Source: Actinomycetes bacterium (GTDB lineage: Bacteria; Actinomycetota; Acidimicrobiia; Acidimicrobiales; Aldehydirespiratoraceae). From it: a stretch of 39,017 nt of DNA. The DNA is taken from positions 1 to 39,017 of the forward strand of contig JAJRXC010000012.1 in assembly GCA_024276495.1 (NCBI GenBank). Reading direction: 5' to 3'. Under the pieces are notes generated by a model. That model had not been told where the DNA came from and did no database searches. It saw nothing but the letters and a program-made list of their open reading frames with translations. This document shows, piece by piece, positions 1 to 8,164 of this stretch (the stretch's first letter is position 1; every line of letters starts with the position of its first letter). The translations under genes and the position numbers were made by a program.

Positions 1-96
1 CCGATGGTGCGTTGTGTGGATGCGGCGAGCAGCATGCGAGTGAAGGTCAGTTTCGGAAGAGTCGGGATGGGAACGGACGGGAATTTCTACCAGGTG

Positions 97-960
97 TCAG
101 ACGCAGTTGGGCCCTTCGGCCTCCTGGCCGGTGGTGTTGGTGCCGATGGCGGGGCCCTGGATGATGTTGCCGGTGTCGACCGTGAGGAAGCCGTTGCTGA
201 TGCTCATCGCGAACCGGTCCATTCCGCGAGGCGCCGGGCCTCCTCGCTTCTCGCCGACCTGGTTGTACTTCGATCCGTGGCAGGGGCACTCGAACCACTG
301 CGATGAGTTGCACTCGGGAACCCGACATCCGAGGTGCGGGCACTTCTGGTAGAGCGCCAGGATGCCGGAGTCGAGCCCGAGGTTGTGACCGGCGTTCATG
401 CCGACGAGCTCCGCGGCCGAGTAGGTCGCCGCAGCCTTCTCCGTCGCGCCGTTCGGATATTCGGTGAGCCACATCCGGCCTTCGGCCTTGTAGAGGAACC
501 CGTTGTTGGCCCGGATCTCGGCGAGGAGGTCGCTGACGAGACCGACCTTAAGCGCCGAACCGAACCCGCCACCGAGTTGGGGCCACAGGAACGCGATCGA
601 GGCGGTGCCGAATCCGGCGAGGCCGAGGCCGAACATCAACACGATCGAACGGTTGAAGAACTGGCGACGACTGACTCCGATCGCTTCGGGGTCCGGCGGG
701 ACATACGGGGCCGGGGGCGCTGCGCGCCCGGCCAGGGCGAGCTCTTTGGACGCGGCCTTGCGCTCGATCACGACGGCCTGTTCGACCTGCTTGCCGGTGA
801 GTTGGGACGGTGCGCCGAGCACCGAGGTGCCGGCGTCGCGGTGTTGCGTCTCGCGCGACAGCATGCCGACGGCGTCATCGGTCTGACGCGACCGAGCCGA
901 TGCCAACATCGCCACCAGGGCGAGAACGGCCAGGACGATGATTCCGATTACGAGTTCCAT
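97..960 (-). CDS. qcrA: Rieske iron-sulfur subunit of a cytochrome bc/b6f-type complex
   Basis: This 287-residue protein is the high-potential [2Fe-2S] subunit that takes an electron from quinol and passes it to a cytochrome c. Ligand motifs are visible as CPHLGC (C207, H209, C212) and CPCHGS (C225, C227, H228). C207, H209, C225 and H228 should bind the cluster, and C212/C227 should form the stabilising disulfide. There is one hydrophobic helix at residues 2-20 and a second at about 105-127, the latter preceded by a twin-arginine pair (SRRQFF, 97-102). This suggests Tat-dependent insertion of the cluster-bearing domain after an N-terminal anchor. It is the last gene of a five-gene minus-strand operon, after the PetD-like and b6-like genes. 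The start is the ATG at 960. The Rieske identification is secure; the exact topology is inferred. Confidence 0.96.
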   Translation of the reverse strand: MELVIGIIVLAVLALVAMLASARSRQTDDAVGMLSRETQHRDAGTSVLGAPSQLTGKQVEQAVVIERKAASKELALAGRAAPPAPYVPPDPEAIGVSRRQFFNRSIVLMFGLGLAGFGTASIAFLWPQLGGGFGSALKVGLVSDLLAEIRANNGFLYKAEGRMWLTEYPNGATEKAAATYSAAELVGMNAGHNLGLDSGILALYQKCPHLGCRVPECNSSQWFECPCHGSKYNQVGEKRGGPAPRGMDRFAMSISNGFLTVDTGNIIQGPAIGTNTTGQEAEGPNCV

Positions 961-1036
961 GAGTTGCCTCCGATCGGGGTCATACCCATCTTCGCAAGGG
1001 TGAGGGGCCCACGCACGCCGGGATGGTGGTCATTCA

Positions 1037-1807
1037 TCACAGCTCGAAGAAGAGTCCGGCTTCCCACGGGAAGACGAAGTTGAAGCCGGGACCACGGAAG
1101 AACGAGCCGATCAGCACGAGAACCGACCAGAACATCAGGTGAATCGTCATCAGCGAGATGGCGAACTTGCGGTCTTCGGGCTTGTTGGACGGGTTCTTGT
1201 CGATGTACGGGGCGAGGATCAACACGAAGAGCCCCATTCCCGGAATCGTCACCCCGGCGACCATCGGGTGGAACATGGTGAGCAGTTCCTGCAGACCCAG
1301 GAAGTACCAGGGTGCCTTCGACGGGTTCGGGGTCTCGTTGAAGTTGGCGAGCTCCAGCAGCGGAGCGTTGACGAAGATCGAGAAGATCAAGGTGAACGCG
1401 GTGATCAGCAGCGCCGCCGCGAACTCGATGACGAGGAGGTGGGGCCACACGTGGACCTTGTCCTGCGGCACCGCCTTGACGTCTTGGATCGATCCGGATT
1501 TGACGACGGTCAACAGCCGCTGGGTGTGGCCTCCGGGCCCGGTGGCCAGGGGCGCGCCCGAGGCCTCGGCCGGCGCCGCCGTGGTCGTCGCGGTCGCGAC
1601 CGCGCCACCGGCGTCGCCGCCTTCCGCCTTCGCCTTGGCGGCCTTGGAACGTTCGAGCAGGTGGGCCGGGATCTTCGACGCGGCTTCCTGTTGCTCGGCG
1701 CTCAGCTCGGCGTCGTCGCCACCTCCGGCCGATTCGGCCTTGGCCGCGGCGGCCTTCGCTCGCGCCTCTTCCGCTCGCTTGCGGAGGTGCTCGGGGACTT
1801 CGGTCAT
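1037..1807 (-). CDS. Cytochrome b C-terminal (PetD / subunit IV-like) subunit with duplicated N-terminal motif
   Basis: This 256-residue membrane subunit corresponds to the C-terminal half of cytochrome b. Helices lie at about 124-146, 181-203 and 218-240. The quinol-oxidation-site signature, PEWY in b6f, is here APWY (165-168) in the context NPSKAPWYFLGLQELL. Before the membrane domain is a soluble Ala/Lys/Glu-rich extension of about 95 residues containing two copies of a short motif: PEHLRKRAEEARAKA near residue 5 and PAHLLERSKAAKAKA near residue 47. The cytochrome c encoded upstream on the other strand starts with the same motif. Splitting cytochrome b into b6-like and subunit IV-like genes is typical of b6f and Firmicutes complexes and differs from the fused QcrB of most actinomycetes. 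The start is the ATG at 1807. Its partner gene ends 30 bases upstream. Confidence 0.92.
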   Translation of the reverse strand: MTEVPEHLRKRAEEARAKAAAAKAESAGGGDDAELSAEQQEAASKIPAHLLERSKAAKAKAEGGDAGGAVATATTTAAPAEASGAPLATGPGGHTQRLLTVVKSGSIQDVKAVPQDKVHVWPHLLVIEFAAALLITAFTLIFSIFVNAPLLELANFNETPNPSKAPWYFLGLQELLTMFHPMVAGVTIPGMGLFVLILAPYIDKNPSNKPEDRKFAISLMTIHLMFWSVLVLIGSFFRGPGFNFVFPWEAGLFFEL

Positions 1808-1837
1808 GTCCTGGTCTCGCCTTTCCGAACCATGGCC

Positions 1838-2635
1838 CTACAACGGACCCGAGATTCCGCCGTCCTTGCGCACCCGCCAGAAATGGATCGCCATGAAGAT
1901 GACGATCACGAACGGGAGCATGAGGACGTGGAGCACGTACCAACGCAACAAGGTGTCGGTGCCGATCTCGACGCCGCCGAGCAGCACGAATCGCACCTGA
2001 TCACCGAAGACGGGGGTGTACCCCATCATGTTCGTTCCCACCGTGACCGCCCAGAGCGCCAGTTGGTCCCAGGGCAGCAGGTAGCCGGTGAACGAGAGCA
2101 GCAAGGTGAGCATGAGCAGGATCACGCCGATCACCCAGTTGAACTCACGGGGCGGCTTGTAGGCCCCGTGGTAGAAGACGCGGGCCATGTGGAGGAACAC
2201 GGTGAGCACCATGAGGTGCGCACCCCATCGATGCATGTTGCGAACGAGCAGGCCGAACGTGACCGAGGTCTGCAGGGTGTAGATGTCGTCCCAGGCCGCG
2301 GCGGCGGTCGGGCGGTAGAAGAACATCAAGAAGATGCCGGTGACCGTGAGCAAGATGAACAGGAAGAAGCTGAGACCGCCGAGGCACAGGGTGTAGCTGA
2401 CCTTGACCGCGTGGCGCTTCACCTTCACCGGGTGAAGGTGGTACATGACGCTGTTCATGATCACGTAGGAGCGGTTTCGGGGGCTGTCGGTGTAGCCCTT
2501 GCGAAAGATCGACCCGGGCCGGAAGATCGAGTTCCAGGCCTGGCTCGAGACGATGTTGTCGCCCAGCTCTGACATGGAGTCCTGCATCCGCTGCGGGAGC
2601 GGCTTTTGGATCTCGTCGTCGGTATCAGTTGCCAT
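1838..2635 (-). CDS. Cytochrome b6-like N-terminal cytochrome b subunit
   Basis: This 265-residue protein is the dihaem core of the quinol:cytochrome c oxidoreductase. Four helices carry haem ligands H135/H149 (13 residues between) and H236/H251 (14 residues between). The 14-residue spacing is characteristic of b6-type rather than mitochondrial bc1-type proteins. The sequence CLGG with C84 aligns with the cysteine that binds the extra covalent haem (c_n, or c_i) in cytochrome b6, and the C-terminus RVRKDGGISGPL also resembles b6. The PWDQ motif is at 188-191. The ATG at 2635 is chosen because GGAG lies about 11 bases upstream and because residues before it in the open frame have no cytochrome b similarity. 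It lies between the ferredoxin and PetD-like genes. Confidence 0.95.
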   Translation of the reverse strand: MATDTDDEIQKPLPQRMQDSMSELGDNIVSSQAWNSIFRPGSIFRKGYTDSPRNRSYVIMNSVMYHLHPVKVKRHAVKVSYTLCLGGLSFFLFILLTVTGIFLMFFYRPTAAAAWDDIYTLQTSVTFGLLVRNMHRWGAHLMVLTVFLHMARVFYHGAYKPPREFNWVIGVILLMLTLLLSFTGYLLPWDQLALWAVTVGTNMMGYTPVFGDQVRFVLLGGVEIGTDTLLRWYVLHVLMLPFVIVIFMAIHFWRVRKDGGISGPL

Positions 2636-2664
2636 AACGTGCGTTTCTCCTACGATGCCCGGCC

Positions 2665-3081
2665 TCAGCCGAGACGCATTCCGTAGCCGTAGCCGTGTGC
2701 GTTGGTCCGCTGGTGGGCATCGCCGGCCACGGCGGGATCGCCGATCTTGCCGAGGATGATGACACCGGTGGGACAGCGATCGACGCAGAGCGCGCAGCGG
2801 GTGCACACGTCGTCGTCGATCATGAAGATCACCTTGTCGTTGGGGTCGAGCCCGGGCTGCTCCGTGCCGACGGCCTCGTCGATGGCGTCGGGGCGCACCA
2901 TGAAGATGCACTTCCACGGACAGATGTCGACGCAGCCCTCGCACATGATGCACTCGGACTGGTCGATGTGGATGAACTGCTTGGGCTTGACGGCCTGGCT
3001 GAGCCAGGCCGCGTCGACCTCTTGGAGGACGTAGTCGTCGCGAAACGCCGGCATCGGCGGGTTCGCATCAGTTTTCGTCAC
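2665..3081 (-). CDS. Dicluster [4Fe-4S] ferredoxin-like protein of the b6-like operon
   Basis: This 138-residue soluble protein has two CxxCxxCxxxC motifs: C44-C47-C50-C54 and C93-C96-C99-C103, with the usual following Pro. An additional C58 lies just after the first motif. Such proteins carry two low-potential [4Fe-4S] clusters and shuttle electrons. The GTG start at 3081 is chosen because it overlaps the TGA of the upstream membrane-protein gene (GTGA, 3078-3081), implying translational coupling. A much longer open frame upstream is a shadow of that membrane gene. Placement inside the cytochrome b operon suggests it delivers electrons to, or takes them from, the quinol/cytochrome complex. 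The partner is inferred, not shown. It could instead serve another oxidoreductase and merely be co-transcribed. Confidence 0.9.
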   Translation of the reverse strand: MTKTDANPPMPAFRDDYVLQEVDAAWLSQAVKPKQFIHIDQSECIMCEGCVDICPWKCIFMVRPDAIDEAVGTEQPGLDPNDKVIFMIDDDVCTRCALCVDRCPTGVIILGKIGDPAVAGDAHQRTNAHGYGYGMRLG

Positions 3082-3563
3082 GACGCGGCGCCCTCCTTGA
3101 CGAGGGGGCGTCCGAAGGCCGAACGAGCCGGCGCGGCGTCGGCCTCCTGGGCCTTGCCGCGACCTTGCCACACACCCCACAGCCAGATGTTGCCGCCGAG
3201 CATCACGCCGTAGATCCCCACGACGATGATGTGCTCGACCACCTGATAGTTCAGCGTGATGGGGTTCCATCCACCGGCCGGTTGCGGCTTGAGGAATCCG
3301 CCCCATCCGATGAGGAACTTGTCGGTGCGCCAGTTGAGCTCGTTCTCGGCCCACACCAGCCATTGGTGGGGTACGACGCCGTAGGCCCAGAACATCAAGA
3401 AGAACACGACGAAGGCACCGAGCATCGCCTCGCCCCAGGTGTGGGGCTGGCCGGCCGGGCGTCGCTTCGAGTACGCGACGATGCCCCAGACGATCAAGGC
3501 GGTGATGAGGACAGACAGGGTGAAGGCGACCACGATCGGCTCCTGTAGGGGTCGCGGATCCAT
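3078..3563 (-). CDS. Three-helix membrane protein, first gene of the b6-like operon
   Basis: I do not recognise this 161-residue protein. It has three predicted membrane helices, at about 10-31, 46-64 and 108-131. A Trp-rich loop lies between the second and third (VPHQWLVWAENELNWR, 64-79; GWGGFLKP, 86-93). The C-terminal tail is hydrophilic and ends in GAAS. The last codon overlaps the ferredoxin start by four bases. The ATG at 3563 is chosen because the first helix follows soon after. Upstream in-frame starts (GTG at 3584, ATG at 3689) would add residues without helix character. Context makes it a candidate accessory or anchoring subunit of the cytochrome complex, perhaps docking the ferredoxin. 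That role is inference from operon position alone. Confidence 0.8.
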   Translation of the reverse strand: MDPRPLQEPIVVAFTLSVLITALIVWGIVAYSKRRPAGQPHTWGEAMLGAFVVFFLMFWAYGVVPHQWLVWAENELNWRTDKFLIGWGGFLKPQPAGGWNPITLNYQVVEHIIVVGIYGVMLGGNIWLWGVWQGRGKAQEADAAPARSAFGRPLVKEGAAS

Positions 3564-3585
3564 GAAGCTCGTGAATCCACGCACA

Positions 3586-3591
3586 AGTGTA
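3586..3591 (-). promoter_or_regulatory. Possible -10 box for the b6-like operon
   Basis: TACACT on the minus strand lies 22 bases upstream of the ATG at 3563. It fits the TANNNT pattern seen before other genes here and would give a leader of roughly 15 bases. No convincing -35 element is visible. The intergenic space to the divergent cytochrome c gene (3564-3807) otherwise shows no strong structure. Confidence 0.3.
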
Positions 3592-3807
3592 GACCCGGTG
3601 AGGCGGACCTCTCGGGTTGGGGAAGGGTTTACCACGTGAAAAGTCGACCGGACCCAATCCGGCGGGAGGGAATATTCTCGCGACGGCATGCGCCGCCGGG
3701 TTTGCCTCCGCGTGCGACACTGCCTCTATCCTCCACACGGTCTACGCACGCGCAGCACTACCTTGTGTCGTGACCGACCAGTTCCTGACCCCGCACCGGA
3801 GACGACG

Positions 3808-4626
3808 GTGACCGAGATACCCGAGCATCTGCTCAAGAAGGCCGCCGAGGCCCGAGCCCGCCTCTCCGGCGACGACGCCGCGGCGCCGGCCGACGACGCC
3901 GCCCCCGCGAGCACGCCCGCACCGGCACCGGCCGCCGCGGTTCCCGCGGTCGTGGCCGAGCCCGAACCCCCCGCCGTCCCCGAACCCGACGCGCCGTGGG
4001 TTGCCGCGGCCAAGGCCCGCAAGACCATCCCGGTCTGGGTCATGCCGGTGCTGTTGTTCCTGCCGATCTGGGCGATCTACTACGTCGGCTATCTCGAACG
4101 CCCCGCCGCCACCGGCGGTCTCGCGGTCGAGGGCGCCGAGATCTACGCCACCTGCGCCGGCTGCCACGGTGTCGGTGGTGGCGGCGGAAGCGGCCGTGCG
4201 CTCAACGACGGTCAGGTCACCGCGACCTTCCCCAACGGCATCACCGCCGGCGGGTACGACGGCCTCGCCGGGCAGATCGCGTGGGTCGCGAACGGCTCCG
4301 CCGGCACCGCCGAGCTCGAAGGTGCCGCGACCTACGGTGATCCCGAGCGGGTCGGCGGTGCCCACCAGATCGGCGCGGTGCTCGGCAACATGGCCGGGTT
4401 CGGCGCCAGCCTCAGCATCGAGGAGCTGGTCGCCGCGGTCTTCCACGAGCGCGCCCAGTTCGGCAACCTCGACGCGGCGCAGGTCGAAGAGGAACTCGCG
4501 CTGCTCGAGGAGTTCATCGTGATCCGCGAGGAGAGCGGCGACGACGACCTCGTCGGCGAGACGGTCGAGGAGATCAGCGCCGATCTCGACGAGGCCCGCG
4601 CCGCGCTCGGGATCAGCGAGGGCTGA
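3808..4626 (+). CDS. Membrane-anchored monohaem cytochrome c with PEHLL motif
   Basis: This 272-residue electron carrier probably accepts electrons from the Rieske protein encoded divergently. It starts with TEIPEHLLKKAAEARARL, matching the N-terminus of the PetD-like subunit. An Ala/Pro-rich spacer follows, then a membrane helix at about 74-97 and a periplasmic haem c domain with CAGCH at 116-120. GNMAGFG supplies a likely axial Met. A Glu/Asp-rich helical tail follows to the C-terminus. The GTG at 3808 is preceded by GGAG at good spacing and places the shared motif at the N-terminus, so it is preferred over the ATG at 3688. The last 14 bases overlap the convergent metalloprotease gene. The haem site is certain; the redox partner is inferred. 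Confidence 0.92.
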   Translation: MTEIPEHLLKKAAEARARLSGDDAAAPADDAAPASTPAPAPAAAVPAVVAEPEPPAVPEPDAPWVAAAKARKTIPVWVMPVLLFLPIWAIYYVGYLERPAATGGLAVEGAEIYATCAGCHGVGGGGGSGRALNDGQVTATFPNGITAGGYDGLAGQIAWVANGSAGTAELEGAATYGDPERVGGAHQIGAVLGNMAGFGASLSIEELVAAVFHERAQFGNLDAAQVEEELALLEEFIVIREESGDDDLVGETVEEISADLDEARAALGISEG

Positions 4627-5419
4627 CGCCGCCGGCTCCCACCCCGAGCCGGACCCGAAGATCACGAGCGAGTCCGGCGAGCTCCGGGTCGGCGGCGAGC
4701 ATCTCGATCTTGGCCTCGATCGTGGCACCCTCCACGGGCCACCCGAGCGCCCACGCCGTGAAGGTCTCGGCGAGGTCCTCGTGTGGTGCGCTGGCCGCGT
4801 AGTCGTTCACGAAGTCGGCCGGCAGGGCCGCCTGTGCGCCGCCGGGCCAGAACCGGGTCGCGAACTGGGCCAGGATCGTGCCCTCGGCCGCGCAGCCGAG
4901 CGACATCGGGACTCCGTCGCAGTCGGTACCGGCGCCGAAGCGGAAGACGTCGTCGTCGAGCGTGACCGCGTGCGACAGCTCGTGGACGATGGTCTCCTCG
5001 ATGAGCGGTCGATCGTCGAGATCCGCGACGTCGAGGCTGAGGATCCACCCCCCGGTCGCCGACGGATGGACGACGCCCACGAGCCCACGGGGTTCTTCGC
5101 GCACCACCGAGACCTGCGCCAACTCGTCGCGGTGGCTGTCGGGCCACGTCGCGTCGACGACCTCCCAGATCGCGGCCAGCTCGCCGCTGAGCTCATCTCG
5201 TGGTCGACCGTCGACGATGACGATGTCGCCGATCCGTTCGACGTCTTGTCGGTAGTTCACCCGTTCGACGATTCGGGCGGTGTCGTCACCGAGCACCACG
5301 CCAGCGGTGCCCACCCTCGTCTCGGGCGGCTCGTTGACGAACGGGTCGGTGACGTTGACGTACGCGGCGATGCCCACTGCGATCGAGAGCCCTGTGATGC
5401 GTACCCGGCGAGTGATCAT
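4613..5419 (-). CDS. Membrane-anchored HExxH zinc metalloprotease-like protein
   Basis: This 268-residue protein has an N-terminal hydrophobic segment (about 7-22) that should act as signal or anchor, placing the remainder outside the membrane. HELSH at 146-150 is a zinc-binding HExxH motif, and HEDLAE at 213-218 could supply the third ligand, as in gluzincin-type peptidases. Cysteines 167 and 176 flank the segment between the motifs and could form a disulfide. I cannot assign a named family. The ATG at 5419 gives a sensible signal sequence; the open frame continues far upstream, but that part overlaps pgi and is not credible. The gene is convergent with the cytochrome c gene, overlapping it by 14 bases. 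Substrate unknown. Confidence 0.75.
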   Translation of the reverse strand: MITRRVRITGLSIAVGIAAYVNVTDPFVNEPPETRVGTAGVVLGDDTARIVERVNYRQDVERIGDIVIVDGRPRDELSGELAAIWEVVDATWPDSHRDELAQVSVVREEPRGLVGVVHPSATGGWILSLDVADLDDRPLIEETIVHELSHAVTLDDDVFRFGAGTDCDGVPMSLGCAAEGTILAQFATRFWPGGAQAALPADFVNDYAASAPHEDLAETFTAWALGWPVEGATIEAKIEMLAADPELAGLARDLRVRLGVGAGGVSPR

Positions 5420-5600
5420 GAGTTGTCCGTCCACTCCCGAGCGTAGAGAGCCGACCTCGCCGGCCACATGAGGCATCCGACCCAGCGGCGACCGCCGACG
5501 GGTCGCCGCATGAGCCGAAGGGACCACTCCACGACGTCCGCCACCGCATCCCGGGCCGGAGCGGCGAGACTCGACGCAGACACGACCCGGGAGGCCCGCC

Positions 5601-7238
5601 GTGGACATCACGACAACCGACGAATGGGCGACACTGCGCGACGCCGCGACGGCGTTCGACGAGCTCGGCCTCCGCGCCCTCTTCGCGGCCGACCCCGACC
5701 GGGCCGAGCAGATGACGTTGACCGTCGGTGATCTGGTGGTCGACCTGTCGAAGCACCGGGTCGACGCCACCGTCATGGCCGGCCTCGTCGCCTTGGCCGA
5801 ACGAGCCGGTCTGCCCACCCGCATCGAGGCCATGGCGCGAGGCGATCGGATCAACACCACCGAGGACCGCGCCGTCTTGCACACCGCCCTTCGGGCCCCG
5901 GCCGAACGAACGATCGAGGTCGACGGGGTCGACGTGGTCGCTGCCGTGCACGATGTGCTCCGGCGGATGGCCGCGTTCACCGATCGGGTCCGTGACGGCG
6001 ACTGGACCGGCCACACCGGCGCGGTCATCGAGACCGTCGTGAACATCGGGATCGGAGGATCCGACCTCGGGCCGGTGATGACCTACGAAGCACTCGCGGC
6101 CTTCCACCATCCGCGGCTTCGGGGCCGGTTCGTCTCGAACGTCGACGGCAGCGACTTGTTCTCCGCCCTCCGGGATCTCGATCCGGCGACGACGTTGTTC
6201 GTGATCGCATCGAAGACCTTCACGACCCAGGAGACGCTCACCAACGCCCGGTCGGCCCGGGCCTGGCTCACCGCCTCCCTGGGCGACGATGCCGTCGCGA
6301 AGCACTTCGTGGCGGTGTCGACCAACCGCGACGAGGTCGCGGCGTTCGGCATCGACACGAACAACATGTTCGGGTTCTGGGATTGGGTCGGAGGGCGCTA
6401 CTCCGTCGACTCCGCCATCGGCTTGTCACTGATGCTTGCGATCGGTGCGGAGCGGTTCTCGGAGTTCCTGGCCGGCTTTCGCGTCGTCGACGACCATTTC
6501 GCATCGACGCCCCTCGACCGCAACGTCCCCGCCCTGCTCGGCCTCATCGAGGTCTGGTACCGGAGCTTCAACAAGCTCCCCACCCGCGCCGTGCTGCCCT
6601 ACTCACGCTACCTGCACCGCTTCCCGGCCTACCTCCAACAACTCGACATGGAGAGCAACGGCAAACGGGTCCGCGCCGATGGGGAGCCCGTCGCCTGTGA
6701 GACCGGGCCGATCGTGTGGGGCGAGCCCGGCACCAACGGCCAGCACTCGTTTCACCAGCTGCTGCACCAGGGCACGACGATCGTTCCCGCCGACTTCATC
6801 GTCATGGGCGAGCCGGACCACGACGAGAGCGAGTTTCCGGGGGCTCGGGGACACCACGACCTCCTCGTCGCCAACTGCCTCGCCCAGTCCGAGGCCCTCG
6901 CGTTCGGCCGATCGGCCGCCGAGGTCGCCGCCGCCGGAATCGAACCGGCCCTCGTCCCCCATCGCACCTTCCCCGGGAACCGTCCCTCCACCACGATCAT
7001 GGCGCCCGCCCTGACCCCCACCGTCCTCGGCCAGCTGATCGCCCTCTACGAGCACCAGGTCATGACCCAAGGTGTCGTCTGGGGGCTCAACTCCTTCGAC
7101 CAGTGGGGGGTCGAGCTCGGCAAGATGCTCGCTCGCGACATCGTCTCCGAGCTCGACGCACCCGACGATCCCGAGCTCACCCACGACGCGTCGACGAACG
7201 CGCTGATCCGGCGCTACCGCGACCTGCGGGGACGTTGA
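5601..7238 (+). CDS. pgi: Glucose-6-phosphate isomerase
   Basis: This 545-residue enzyme interconverts glucose 6-phosphate and fructose 6-phosphate in glycolysis and gluconeogenesis. Family signatures include [11 protein letters not shown] (sugar-phosphate binding), [17 protein letters not shown] and [18 protein letters not shown], which carries catalytic residues. The length is normal for long bacterial Pgi. The GTG at 5601 has GGGAGG seven bases upstream. The gene stands alone on the plus strand between the divergent metalloprotease gene and the convergent YceI gene, whose stop lies only four bases beyond the pgi stop. Identification is secure. Confidence 0.98.
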   Translation: MDITTTDEWATLRDAATAFDELGLRALFAADPDRAEQMTLTVGDLVVDLSKHRVDATVMAGLVALAERAGLPTRIEAMARGDRINTTEDRAVLHTALRAPAERTIEVDGVDVVAAVHDVLRRMAAFTDRVRDGDWTGHTGAVIETVVNIGIGGSDLGPVMTYEALAAFHHPRLRGRFVSNVDGSDLFSALRDLDPATTLFVIASKTFTTQETLTNARSARAWLTASLGDDAVAKHFVAVSTNRDEVAAFGIDTNNMFGFWDWVGGRYSVDSAIGLSLMLAIGAERFSEFLAGFRVVDDHFASTPLDRNVPALLGLIEVWYRSFNKLPTRAVLPYSRYLHRFPAYLQQLDMESNGKRVRADGEPVACETGPIVWGEPGTNGQHSFHQLLHQGTTIVPADFIVMGEPDHDESEFPGARGHHDLLVANCLAQSEALAFGRSAAEVAAAGIEPALVPHRTFPGNRPSTTIMAPALTPTVLGQLIALYEHQVMTQGVVWGLNSFDQWGVELGKMLARDIVSELDAPDDPELTHDASTNALIRRYRDLRGR

Positions 7239-7242
7239 GCGG

Positions 7243-8052
7243 CTACGAACCCTGAGGGGCCGGGCCCTGCTCGACCACCAGTTGGAACTCGATGATGCCG
7301 TTGTCGGCCACGGACACCACGACCGGGGCCGACGGCGGGGTGATGCCGAAGTCCTGCCAGACGACGTCGGCGCTCCCGGTGATGATGCCGAATCCGTCGG
7401 CGCGGACGTTGGCCTCGATCTCGAAGGTGACGGGGCGGGTCACCCCGGCGACGGTCAGCTCACCTTCGACCGTGAACGAACGTGCGGCACCACCGACCTC
7501 GAGGGCCGAAACGTCGACCGCGTCGGTGAACACGAAGGTGGCGGTGGGGAAGGCGACCGCGTTGATCGCCCGGCGGATCGCGTTCTCCCGTTGGGGCCGA
7601 TCCGAGACGATCGCGGTCATGTCGACGGTGACCTCGGCGCCGGTCAACATGGCGTCCTCGATCGTGACCACGCCGCTGATCTCGCCGCTGCGACCCACCG
7701 CGGTGGTCTCGCCCACCGCGGTCAGTTCCTCCGCAACCCGGAAACCGGCGAAGCTCCCGCTCGCGGTTCGGAAGTCGAAGTCGCCGATCTCGTCGTCGAC
7801 GATCCAGTTTCCGTCGATCGTGCCGTCGAAGGCCGGTTCGGGCGGCGCTTCGGGACCGGCCGACGCAGGTGCGGCGGCCGGCGCGTCGTCCGGCTCGTCG
7901 AGCGCGGCGAGGTCTGCGTCGATCTGGGCGTTGGCCGCCGCGTTGCTCACCGCATCGGGTGCGTCGTCCTTGAAGAACAGGAACCACACTCCGACCACGA
8001 CGACGGCGAGGATCGACACCGCACCGCCGAGCAACCACTTGGTTCTGGTCAT
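7243..8052 (-). CDS. YceI-family lipocalin-like protein with membrane anchor
   Basis: This 269-residue protein has an N-terminal membrane helix (about 5-26), then an Ala/Asp/Pro-rich spacer to about residue 85. A YceI domain follows, recognisable from GNWIVDDEIGDFDFRT, the alternating beta-strand pattern, and ELTVAGVTRPVTFEIE near the C-terminus. YceI proteins form a lipocalin-like barrel that binds isoprenoid or other amphiphilic ligands. The bound molecule here is unknown, though isoprenoid quinone carriage is a reasonable guess. The ATG at 8052 has a strong GGAGGGGAG sequence upstream. It follows hemL on the same strand after 112 bases and may be separately transcribed. Confidence 0.88.
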   Translation of the reverse strand: MTRTKWLLGGAVSILAVVVVGVWFLFFKDDAPDAVSNAAANAQIDADLAALDEPDDAPAAAPASAGPEAPPEPAFDGTIDGNWIVDDEIGDFDFRTASGSFAGFRVAEELTAVGETTAVGRSGEISGVVTIEDAMLTGAEVTVDMTAIVSDRPQRENAIRRAINAVAFPTATFVFTDAVDVSALEVGGAARSFTVEGELTVAGVTRPVTFEIEANVRADGFGIITGSADVVWQDFGITPPSAPVVVSVADNGIIEFQLVVEQGPAPQGS

Positions 8053-8164
8053 GGTCGATCTCCCCTCCGAGGTCACCGATCGATTCCGGCTGCGGACCGC
8101 CCGCACCGTCCCGACACCCTGCGGGCCGGAGGGTAAGGAAGACGTAAACCTCGCGGCGACCCGG

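Noticed and set aside
1-96. Possible start of another minus-strand gene (ATG at 35)
   Set aside because: Only 11 codons are inside the window and no ribosome-binding site is visible, so nothing can be supported.
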